Program-made: the position numbers and the translations under genes
Source: CAG-791 sp963596015
GTDB taxonomy: Bacteria > Bacillota > Clostridia > Lachnospirales > Lachnospiraceae
NCBI GenBank assembly: GCA_963596015.1
Contig: CAVBJS010000008.1
Coordinates: 1 to 64,000, forward strand
DNA length: 64,000 nucleotides
Reading direction: 5' to 3'
Shown here: positions 24,936 through 32,420 of the stretch, piece by piece
How the letters are laid out: the number at the start of each line of letters is the position of its first letter
Numbering within the stretch: the first letter of the stretch is position 1
Notes under the pieces: model-generated
Database searches by the model: none
What the model was told of the DNA's origin: nothing
Seen by the model: only the letters and a program-made list of their open reading frames with translations

Positions 24936-26306
24936 TTACTCCGCGTTCAGTGCCTGTACCGGGATCATCCGGGACGCCTTATACGCCGGATAGAATCCAA
25001 AGACAGATCCTGTCAGGATACCGAAAACCAGTGCCAGGATACCGCCGTATACGGAGAGATCCACCCGGACACCCAGGGTCTCGATGATGGGGGTGATGGC
25101 CACACCTGCGCCTATACCGAGCAGTGCTCCCAGCATACTGATGGCCGATGCCTCCAGCAGAAATTCCAACAATATATCCCGTCTGCTGCAGCCGATGGCC
25201 TTGAGGATACCAATCTCATTGGTGCGCTCTCTGACAGATACAAAAAGCACGTTCATGATACCGATACCACCTACAATAAATACGATCACCGCCATAGCGA
25301 TCAGCAGATAGGTCAGTGTCTGGTTGGACTGATTGGCCGCTTCCATTTTGCTGCCGGCATCGGAAATGGTGAAACCTGCATTGGGATAACTCTCTGCCAG
25401 CACTTCCTTGATATTGCTTTTGACCGTGTCCACCTGATCCGTATTCTCCGCCACTACCGTGATCGTGGGAGTCACGTTGTCACCGGTCAGATACTTAATA
25501 CCTGTCTCATAGGGAATAAAGATGGTATCATCCGGACTGATGCCGGAAGCCACACTGCCCATGGAATCCAGAACGCCGGATACGGTATAGGCTCTGTTGT
25601 CGATATACAGGGTGCTGCCTTCTGCGCTCTGGACACTGCCAAAGATGGTTTTGGCCGCGGAATTGCCGATGACGCAGACACGGGACTTGGCGGTATTATC
25701 CTCATCCGTCAGAAAACTGCCAAGCGCCATGGTCATATTGCTCATGGAAGCATAATTCCCCGTCACACCGGCGATGGTATAGGTGGAGCTTTCCTCCAGC
25801 TCACCGCCTTCCACACTGGATGTAGTGGAGTAAGCAATGGTTCCCTCACTCAATCCCGGCACGAAGTCCAGCAGATCCTGCAGATCGGAAGAGGAGAGGG
25901 TCACGCTGTTCTGATCCCGGCCGCCGCCCATGTCACCGCCGGGCATACCACCGCCGCCTTCCATGCCGCCTCCGCCGGGCATACCGCCGCCACCGGCCAT
26001 GCCGCCTCCGCCGCCGGGCATGCCTCCGCCGCCCATATCACCGCCGGGACCGCCGCCGGGCATATCGCCGCCCATCTCGCCGAATTCATCCTCCACACTG
26101 GCGGAGGAATCATAGCTTACATCGATTGATCCTGCATTCAGATTTTTGAACTGCTCTGCCACCTCTGCACGACCGCCGGTTCCGATGGCGATCACCAGCA
26201 TAATGGTGGCAGAACCTACGATAATTCCCACCGATGTCAGCACAGCCTTGGATTTATTCTGTGAAAGGTTCAGCCATACCAGCCGAAATAATTCCGATAG
26301 TTTCAT
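24936..26306 (-). CDS. MacB-like ABC transporter permease
   Basis: 456 residues: an N-terminal helix (SVGIIVGSATIMLVIAIG), a large extracytoplasmic MacB-PCD domain, then three C-terminal FtsX-type helices (LLIAMAVIVFIVGGIGIMNVLFVSVRERTNEIGILKAIG is diagnostic). An unusual insertion of Gly/Met/Pro repeats (GGGGMPGGGG-like, about residues 85-145) lies in the outer domain. The frame extends upstream to 26378 through a hairpin repeat; ATG 26306 is chosen because GGGAGG lies six bases upstream, directly fused to the delta stem. It probably exports a peptide, lipid or drug with the adjacent adaptors. Confidence 0.92.
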   Translation of the reverse strand: MKLSELFRLVWLNLSQNKSKAVLTSVGIIVGSATIMLVIAIGTGGRAEVAEQFKNLNAGSIDVSYDSSASVEDEFGEMGGDMPGGGPGGDMGGGGMPGGGGGMAGGGGMPGGGGMEGGGGMPGGDMGGGRDQNSVTLSSSDLQDLLDFVPGLSEGTIAYSTTSSVEGGELEESSTYTIAGVTGNYASMSNMTMALGSFLTDEDNTAKSRVCVIGNSAAKTIFGSVQSAEGSTLYIDNRAYTVSGVLDSMGSVASGISPDDTIFIPYETGIKYLTGDNVTPTITVVAENTDQVDTVKSNIKEVLAESYPNAGFTISDAGSKMEAANQSNQTLTYLLIAMAVIVFIVGGIGIMNVLFVSVRERTNEIGILKAIGCSRRDILLEFLLEASAISMLGALLGIGAGVAITPIIETLGVRVDLSVYGGILALVFGILTGSVFGFYPAYKASRMIPVQALNAE

Positions 26307-26444
26307 TTTTACCTCCCGCAGCTTGTCTGCGGCAACGTGAGGAGAATTTCGCGCAGGCGAATTCTCCGATACGATCACGCATGGATGCCGAAAACGGCAT
26401 CCATGTAGTAATTCAAAATGCCATCAGGCTTTTTGAATTACTTG
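26307..26444 (-). repeat. Compound hairpin repeat, copy C (alpha-beta-gamma-delta)
   Basis: Fills the gap between adaptor 3 and the permease. Plus coordinates: delta 26316-26332, gamma 26341-26367, beta 26380-26405 (arms CATGGATGCCG and CGGCATCCATG), alpha 26408-26441 (arms GTAATTCAAAA and TTTTGAATTAC, reaching within three bases of the adaptor stop codon). The Shine-Dalgarno GGGAGG adjoins the delta stem. Confidence 0.92.
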
Positions 26445-28160
26445 TTACCTTTCGATAAGCACCACATCGCCTTCCGCCAGACCTTCTTTGATCTCTGCGT
26501 TGGTTCCGTCTGAAAATCCTGTCGTTACTTCTTTTTTCGTCACCTTGCCGTTTTCGTCATACACCTGCACATAGGACTTTCCGTTCTCGCGAAGGATGGC
26601 ACGGTTTGGCACATACAGCACGTTTTCTTTTTCACCGGTTACGAAAGTGACATCTGCCGACATACCGCTGTACAGAGACTGCACGTTACCGGAGATCTTG
26701 ACCTTTACCGTATAATCTGTCTCTCCGGTGCTGCTGTTGTAGGTGGAATCCCCGATGCTGCTGACCGTTCCCGTATATGTCTCATCCGGATACGCGGAAA
26801 TGGAGACATTGGCCTCGCCCCCTACCTGCACCGCATCCAGATCATCCTCCGACACGCTGACAGATACAGTTACCTCGTCATAGTCATTTACCGTCATCAG
26901 GGCTGTTCCCGTCTGCAGGGTTTCTCCTGCGGAAACAGATACGGAAGAAACCACACCGCTGTAGCCGGATACCAACTGATTATTTTGAATGGCTTCATCA
27001 AACTTCTGCAGTTTTTCCTGGGCATCCTCGTAGTCGCCCTTAGCTTTTTCTGTCGTCAAACTGTTCTGGGCCAGGGATGTATCCCGATAGGATGCCGCAG
27101 AATTATAGTAGATCGTGCGAGTCTGATATTCTGTCTGTGCCTTGGCTGTTCCGGTCTCCAGCGCCTTCATGGCCGTATGCAGCGTGATGGTATAGGTCTG
27201 TATATTTTCCTCGCTGGTTTCTATCTGGTCCTCCAGGGATTCTATTTCATCCTCAATATCATCCAACAGCTTCTGGGCTTCTTCCCTGCCGTTCTCCGCA
27301 GTAATGTAGTAGTAAAGCGCCTCTTCCCGGGAAGTATTTTCCACCTGATACTCGGCATTCTTCACCAGTTCCTCATAGGTGGTCTTCTTTCCCTGTGCCT
27401 CTGTCAGCTGGCTCTTTAGATCCGCCAGGTTCTCTTCCTCGTCATCCAAACTGGTCTGGGCCGTATTGACTGCTTCCTCCAGATCTGCGATGGTCGCTTC
27501 ATAATCGGCCTGGGCGTAATCGCCATATAAAGACCAGGTATTGTAGTTCTGGTTTGCCTTAAGGTCACTGGTCTTCTGGCTGGTCTGAGCCTGCTGCCAG
27601 GTCAGCTGCGCCGCCGATACATCCTCTGTCAGTTCGTTGCGGATGGAGGAAACGCTGGATTCCTTCAGACTGGCAATGGCATCTCCGGCACTGATCTGCT
27701 GTCCCTCGGTAATATAAACCTGTTCTACCTCCAGTGTGCGGCTGTCGGAAGAAGAGGAAGAGCCGCCGCCCATCATATCAAAGAAATTCCCGGAAAAATT
27801 GTTGCTGCTGCCGGAGGAACTGTTGGTATAGGCGGAAAGATCCAGGGTAAAAGACTGGGTGGTGGAGCCGATACTGATCTCCCCGGACTGGGTGATGCCC
27901 ACGGAAAGCTCCCCTTTCTGTACTGTTGTTTCCCGGTAGCTTACCTCTGTTTTATTGCGGCTTTTGAAAACAAGAATACCGATGACAACCATAAGCAGCA
28001 CAATGATCAGCACGATGCCTGCCAGCAGCAAATGCTTCTTTTTCCCTGTTTTTTTTCTGCTTTTCTCAGTTCCGGACCCTGTCCCTGTTTCCGACTTTCC
28101 TGCATTCTGTTTTTCTTTTATCTCATTCTGCAGCAATCCGTCCTGCTTCTTTTCTTCCAT
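26445..28160 (-). CDS. MacA/HlyD-like efflux adaptor 3
   Basis: 571 residues. A cytoplasmic Lys-rich tail, one transmembrane helix (about 45-66), then a membrane-fusion architecture: the first half of a biotinyl-lipoyl domain (VYITEGQQISAGDAIASL), a long coiled-coil hairpin (about 175-365), the second lipoyl half (SGYSGVVSSVSVSAGETLQTGTAL), a beta-barrel (SAYPDETYTGTVSSIGDSTY) and a C-terminal domain (YVPNRAILRENGKSYVQVYDENGK). Such adaptors connect MacB-like permeases to the outside in Gram-positives. ATG overlaps the stop of adaptor 2 by one base. Ser/Gly-rich insertions near residue 115-140. Confidence 0.9.
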   Translation of the reverse strand: MEEKKQDGLLQNEIKEKQNAGKSETGTGSGTEKSRKKTGKKKHLLLAGIVLIIVLLMVVIGILVFKSRNKTEVSYRETTVQKGELSVGITQSGEISIGSTTQSFTLDLSAYTNSSSGSSNNFSGNFFDMMGGGSSSSSDSRTLEVEQVYITEGQQISAGDAIASLKESSVSSIRNELTEDVSAAQLTWQQAQTSQKTSDLKANQNYNTWSLYGDYAQADYEATIADLEEAVNTAQTSLDDEEENLADLKSQLTEAQGKKTTYEELVKNAEYQVENTSREEALYYYITAENGREEAQKLLDDIEDEIESLEDQIETSEENIQTYTITLHTAMKALETGTAKAQTEYQTRTIYYNSAASYRDTSLAQNSLTTEKAKGDYEDAQEKLQKFDEAIQNNQLVSGYSGVVSSVSVSAGETLQTGTALMTVNDYDEVTVSVSVSEDDLDAVQVGGEANVSISAYPDETYTGTVSSIGDSTYNSSTGETDYTVKVKISGNVQSLYSGMSADVTFVTGEKENVLYVPNRAILRENGKSYVQVYDENGKVTKKEVTTGFSDGTNAEIKEGLAEGDVVLIER

Positions 28161-29692
28161 CAGCTTTCTCCTTCGGTGCTGTCAAAGATCACCTCTGCGG
28201 TCATGCCTCCATAGAGTTTGGAGGTATCACCCTGTATTTCGATCTCCACCGGATAGCTGACCGTGGCGCTGTAGCTGCCGGAGCGACTGGTGGATATGGT
28301 CTTTACCGTGCCGGTATAGGTTTCATCCGGATACGCCGTCATGACGATGGATACCGTATCTCCCACGGAAATCTCCGGGATATCCTCCTCGGAAACGTCT
28401 ACAGAGATCCTATAGCCATCGGATTTTACATAGGTTACCATGGCGCCCTTGGTCTTTAACCGGTCTCCCGCTTCGTAATTTACCGCCGTCACCAGTCCGC
28501 TGCCATCGGCATAAACGATGCCGTCCTCTCCTACGAAGGCGTTAAAATCCGCCAGCTCCTGCGCTGCTTCTTCATAAGCGTTCTGGGCCTCCGTCACCGT
28601 CTCCTGTAAGGAAGTGACGGTTTCGTCATAGGTTTCCTGGGCCAGCTGCCCGGAAAGCTTGGCGCTCTGCCTGGTATTCTCCGCTTCCTGCAGTTTATAC
28701 TGCAATGCTTTCGTCACCCTTTCGATGCTCTGCTCGTTCTGAGCAGTTTTCTGGGTGTCCTTCTCGATGATCTCATTCCAGTTATCGATCTGGTCCGTAT
28801 AACTTTCATAGGCAGACTTGGCAGTCTCATAGGCACTTTCATTGGCTGCATAGGCCACCACGTTGGTCACATCCGTTGCCGCCAGGGTCTTTTGGGCAGA
28901 TTCCATTTTGGTCTTGGCCGCCGATAATTTTTCCCGGAAATCAGAGTCCCATATCTTATTCTGGCAGCTCTCGATCTCCGCCGCCAACTGCTCGTTGGCC
29001 GCCGCATAGCTGTTTAACCGGTTCTGTAATTCCTCTACAGAGGCGGTATAGACATCATCCGCCACCGCTGCCTCTGTCTCGCTGCCGGATTTGGTATTGG
29101 CTGCGGCCTGCACCTTCAGTGTCTCTGCGGACTTTGCCTCTGCTAAGGTGGTCGCTGCGGAAGCCTCATTGGCCTCCAGGATCCTGCGTACGCTGCGCAC
29201 ACTGGAATCCGTCAGCTTAAAAAGCTTATCTCCTTCCTGAATGCGCTGCCCCTGGGCCACGTAGACGGTTTCTATCTTTAAGGTCTTGTCCGTATCATCG
29301 TCGCTGTCTGAGGATGATGATGAGGAGGAAGAACTGGAAGAAGTGTCATCATCGTCATCCGTAGTGATGGTAAGGTCATACCGCACTTCCGAAGTTTCCA
29401 TGGAAACAGTACCGCTTTCCATGATGGCATTTTCATCTCCGGCTGTTTCCTTTTTGGCAGTGGTCTGTCCACTTTCTTCCTGACTGTTCCCGTCGCCTGC
29501 ATCGGCCGTATTTTCTCCTGTCTGTTCCGGTGCCTGCTGCGTCTGTCCCTGGCTGTTTTCCGTATTGTATTTCTGAAAAATAAAGACACCCGCAGTGATA
29601 ACGCATACCATAGCTATAACCGTAAGCAGCGTTATTTTTTTCGTTTTATTACTGTTCTGCCTGTTGCTCGGCGGATTCTCCACTGTCTGCAT
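28160..29692 (-). CDS. MacA/HlyD-like efflux adaptor 2
   Basis: About 510 residues with the same plan as its neighbours: one N-terminal helix (KKITLLTVIAMVCVITAGVFIF), a polar linker with acidic and Ser runs (DDDDDTSSSSSS region), lipoyl half (VYVAQGQRIQEGDKLFKL), coiled-coil, second lipoyl half (DGSGLVTAVNYEAGDRLKTKGAM) and barrel (TAYPDETYTGTVKTIS). The barrel sequence is nearly the same as in adaptor 3, indicating tandem duplication. ATG 29692 is preferred (AGAGGACA upstream); 29719 has no ribosome site. It overlaps the end of adaptor 1. Confidence 0.87.
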   Translation of the reverse strand: MQTVENPPSNRQNSNKTKKITLLTVIAMVCVITAGVFIFQKYNTENSQGQTQQAPEQTGENTADAGDGNSQEESGQTTAKKETAGDENAIMESGTVSMETSEVRYDLTITTDDDDDTSSSSSSSSSSSDSDDDTDKTLKIETVYVAQGQRIQEGDKLFKLTDSSVRSVRRILEANEASAATTLAEAKSAETLKVQAAANTKSGSETEAAVADDVYTASVEELQNRLNSYAAANEQLAAEIESCQNKIWDSDFREKLSAAKTKMESAQKTLAATDVTNVVAYAANESAYETAKSAYESYTDQIDNWNEIIEKDTQKTAQNEQSIERVTKALQYKLQEAENTRQSAKLSGQLAQETYDETVTSLQETVTEAQNAYEEAAQELADFNAFVGEDGIVYADGSGLVTAVNYEAGDRLKTKGAMVTYVKSDGYRISVDVSEEDIPEISVGDTVSIVMTAYPDETYTGTVKTISTSRSGSYSATVSYPVEIEIQGDTSKLYGGMTAEVIFDSTEGES

Positions 29693-31892
29693 TTTCTGTG
29701 TCCTCTGCTGATTTTTCATTGAAATAAACGGTCGCTTTTGTGTTTTCCTTTAATCCGCTGACATCACCTTCCAATGTCACGATCACGGAGTAGCTTACGG
29801 AAGTCCTGCTGTTGGACTGGGTCTGGGGATTGATGGAGGTGATCTTTCCTGTATAGGTGCCCTCGTCCTCAAATACCACAGAGCAGCTGTCTCCTACAGA
29901 AAGCTGTGCGATGTAACTCTGCTCCACTGCCGCATTTACGGTGATAGTCTCCGTATCCGTATAAGCCGCCACCATGGTACCGGAGGAAAGGGTATCTCCC
30001 GCCTTCAGATCCACCATCATGATGGTGCCTGCCGTGGAGGTATAGATATAACCGTCACCGATGGTGCTCTCAAATTCCTCCAGCTTTTCCTGCGCGGATT
30101 CCATAGTGTCCTTCAGAGTATCCAGGTTATTTTGTATGGTATTTAGCTGGGTCTCGTATGTGGTCTGGGCTGCTGTGCCCTCTGCCTGGGCCGTATTCTT
30201 TGCTTCCTGGGCAGTTTCGGTCTCCGTGGTCAGGGCTGTCTGCGCCTGCTTTAACTGGATCTGCAGCAGCTCCAGTCTGTTTCTGGCTGCGTTGATGGAA
30301 CTCTCCGCATTCTTCTGGGCCGTCTCTGCCTTTTCCTTCGCTGCCTCGTATTCTTCCTCTTCTTCCTCTACCTCTGCCGTCAGCAGTTTGTAGGCTCCCA
30401 CCAGGGTGTAGCTGTTTCCGCTTTGGCCGCTACTGCCGGTAGAAGAACTTCCGCCGGCTGCCGTTCCTGCGGTACCTGTGGTGGAAGAGGTGCTGTTGGT
30501 CCCGGAGGCGGTGCTGGCATCTGTGCTGGGTTTCTTGGCCTCCGGAAGGTCGGAGGTAGAAGAAGAGCTGCCGGTGCCGGCGGAGGTACCTGTCGTGCTT
30601 CCCGTACTGCTAAGCACACTTCCCACACCGGAATCGGTGGCAGATGCTACGTTTCCCACAGCGCGGATCTCAAGCCTTGCGCTGCTTTCTCCTTCTGTAA
30701 CGGTTGTTCCTTCTGCCGCGCTTTCTGTTTGGGTGTTGCTTTGAGAGTTGCTGTCATTGTTAGAGCTGTCATTATTCTGGGTGCTGTTGCTTGCACCGGT
30801 GCTTTCGCTGCTCTGAGAACCACTGCTTGTACCGGAACTCTGACTGCTGCTTGTACCGGAGCTTGCGCCGGAACTCGCGCTGCTGCTTGTACCGGAGCCT
30901 GTGCTACTACCTGTACCAGAGCCAGCGCTGCTGCTCGTACCGGAGCCGGTGCTGCTGCTCGTACCGGCGCTCGCACTGCTGCTTGCACCGGAACTTGCAC
31001 TGCTGCTTGCGCCGGAGCTGGCGCTACTACTTGTACCGGAGCTCGCACTGCTGCTCATATTAGAACTCTGACTGCTGCCTGCACCGGAGTTCTGACTGTT
31101 TCCCTGGGAACTACCTTCCTGTTTTCCTCCTGCAGATCCACTGCCGCCACCGGGCATCTCACCGCCGGAAGGCATTGCACCGCCTCCGCCGCTGCTTCCC
31201 GTACCGTATTTTTCCTGATAAGCCAGGGTATCGGCTATACCGTTGGAAGTGTCATTATATAATTGCTGCTGATACGTAAAGTCACTCTCTAACTTATCTT
31301 TTAAGGCCTGCACATTATATTTTTTATAATAATAATCAGTGTCTGCAATAGCGGCCTCGTACTCATCCACCAGTTCCTGCTGTTCATCTACCTGCTTTTG
31401 CAGCTTATCGATCTTAGCCTGGGCCTGGGCCACGGCGTCTTCATAATCCTGGTCCGCATATTTCAGATTCACCAGTGCTGTTGTATAGGTCTCGCCGGCA
31501 GAAAGCGTATTGACCTGGGCATCTACCTGCCCCAGTTCATAGGCATATTCCGCATCTTTGGCCTCCTGTGTCAGGATCCTGCGGGCTTTTTCCACACTTT
31601 CCTCGGAAATCTTCAGGATCGGCTGCCCTTTTTCCACTTCATCCCTGTTGCTGACGTAGACTTCCTCTACCGTGAAATCCACCCCCGAAACCGTCAGATC
31701 AAAGGTTTCCGATACCATTCCCACTGAGGTACTGCCTGTGGCTATGATGACAGTATTCTGCTGTCCGCCTCCCGGAAACTGCATCTGCGCAGTCTGCTGA
31801 TCAGTCTGTCGCGGATAATATAGATAGATCGTTCCCGCAAGGATCGCCGCCGCTGCGGTCACGCTGACTGCTATAACTGCTTTCTTTTTCAT
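29649..31892 (-). CDS. MacA/HlyD-like efflux adaptor 1 with long Ser-rich insert
   Basis: 747 residues, first gene of the exporter operon. N-terminal helix MKKKAVIAVSVTAAAAILAGTIYLY, lipoyl half (VYVSNRDEVEKGQPILKI), a coiled-coil interrupted by a ~300-residue Ser/Gly/Ala/Thr low-complexity stretch (about residues 210-490; unit near SSASSGTS), coiled-coil return, second lipoyl half (TSTAGTIMMVDLKAGDTLSSG) and barrel. The insert is expected to be disordered and extracellular. ATG 31892 is chosen (GGAG six bases upstream); the longer frame to 32135 reads through the leader. Confidence 0.87.
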   Translation of the reverse strand: MKKKAVIAVSVTAAAAILAGTIYLYYPRQTDQQTAQMQFPGGGQQNTVIIATGSTSVGMVSETFDLTVSGVDFTVEEVYVSNRDEVEKGQPILKISEESVEKARRILTQEAKDAEYAYELGQVDAQVNTLSAGETYTTALVNLKYADQDYEDAVAQAQAKIDKLQKQVDEQQELVDEYEAAIADTDYYYKKYNVQALKDKLESDFTYQQQLYNDTSNGIADTLAYQEKYGTGSSGGGGAMPSGGEMPGGGSGSAGGKQEGSSQGNSQNSGAGSSQSSNMSSSASSGTSSSASSGASSSASSGASSSASAGTSSSTGSGTSSSAGSGTGSSTGSGTSSSASSGASSGTSSSQSSGTSSGSQSSESTGASNSTQNNDSSNNDSNSQSNTQTESAAEGTTVTEGESSARLEIRAVGNVASATDSGVGSVLSSTGSTTGTSAGTGSSSSTSDLPEAKKPSTDASTASGTNSTSSTTGTAGTAAGGSSSTGSSGQSGNSYTLVGAYKLLTAEVEEEEEEYEAAKEKAETAQKNAESSINAARNRLELLQIQLKQAQTALTTETETAQEAKNTAQAEGTAAQTTYETQLNTIQNNLDTLKDTMESAQEKLEEFESTIGDGYIYTSTAGTIMMVDLKAGDTLSSGTMVAAYTDTETITVNAAVEQSYIAQLSVGDSCSVVFEDEGTYTGKITSINPQTQSNSRTSVSYSVIVTLEGDVSGLKENTKATVYFNEKSAEDTENADSGESAEQQAEQ
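30800..31060 (-). repeat. Ser-rich coding microrepeats in adaptor 1
   Basis: Many imperfect 18-24 base direct repeats coding for SSASSG, SSTGSG and SSAGSG units. In-frame copy change would change insert length. Confidence 0.8.
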
Positions 31893-32273
31893 ACCGATCT
31901 CCATTTCTGAGCAGTTTTGCTGTGAAGAGGAAAATTCTCTGTTACTGTTCTGACGCCGGTCAGGCAGCCCGGAACCCGGACACCGACCACGAGACCTGCC
32001 GACTGGCTGGGATGCGAACAGTGGCACTCCTCTTTTAGCGTCTTTTTGCACTGTGGCAATTTTATATTTAAAATTCGTTAAACTTGTGTTAAGAGTATGA
32101 AATTTTTGTGAAATCCGATTTCTTTGCCTTTCCACTGAAGACGCAGCAATTAAGTAAACTGTTTCTTACTCCGTGTATGGTTCCCTTACTTTCACAGCAC
32201 TACGTTTCGGTGACAATAAGGGAACCTCACTATATAGCTCCGTACGATGGTGGGGACTATAATAGCCCAATAT
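31893..32273. other. Leader and promoter region of the exporter operon
   Basis: About 380 bases with no gene. It contains the regulatory hexamers at 32061-32113 and, next to the adaptor 1 start, a 22-base stretch (31901-31922) that is nearly the same as one before gyrA (49625-49646). Confidence 0.6.
32061..32113 (-). promoter_or_regulatory. Promoter with four hexamers on one helix face
   Basis: On the minus strand: TTTCAC, TTTCAT, TTAACA and TTTAAC start 10-11 bases apart (32108-32113, 32097-32102, 32087-32092, 32077-32082), followed by a -10-like TATAAA at 32061-32066 with no good -35. Such tandem TTAACA-like hexamers upstream of a weak promoter resemble PhoP/OmpR-family activator sites. 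The regulator gene is not in this window. Confidence 0.5.
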
Positions 32274-32310
32274 AAAACCTCCCGGTGCGATCTCTCACAC
32301 CGGGAGGTTC
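32274..32310 (-). terminator. Terminator of the P-type ATPase gene
   Basis: The perfect 12-bp stem AACCTCCCGGTG with CACCGGGAGGTT around a ten-base loop, followed on the minus strand by TTTTATATT. On the plus strand TTCTTCTT follows, so it may be weakly bidirectional. Confidence 0.9.
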
Positions 32311-32420
32311 TTCTTACATACTTCTGATTTTTATACTTACATACTTTTGCTTTGTATACGGCAGGCTTTTCTGCCTTGCATTTTTTTCTTTCATGCAGGA
32401 TGCTTTTCTGACGGCATCTG

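Noticed and set aside
24654..26129. 491-codon plus-strand frame opposite the permease and accessory genes
   Set aside because: A shadow of the minus-strand genes, whose ABC permease motifs are unambiguous.
30423..31262. Long plus-strand frame opposite adaptor 1 rich in Cys/Thr/Ala
   Set aside because: It is the antisense reading of the Ser-rich repeats; no ribosome site and no family.
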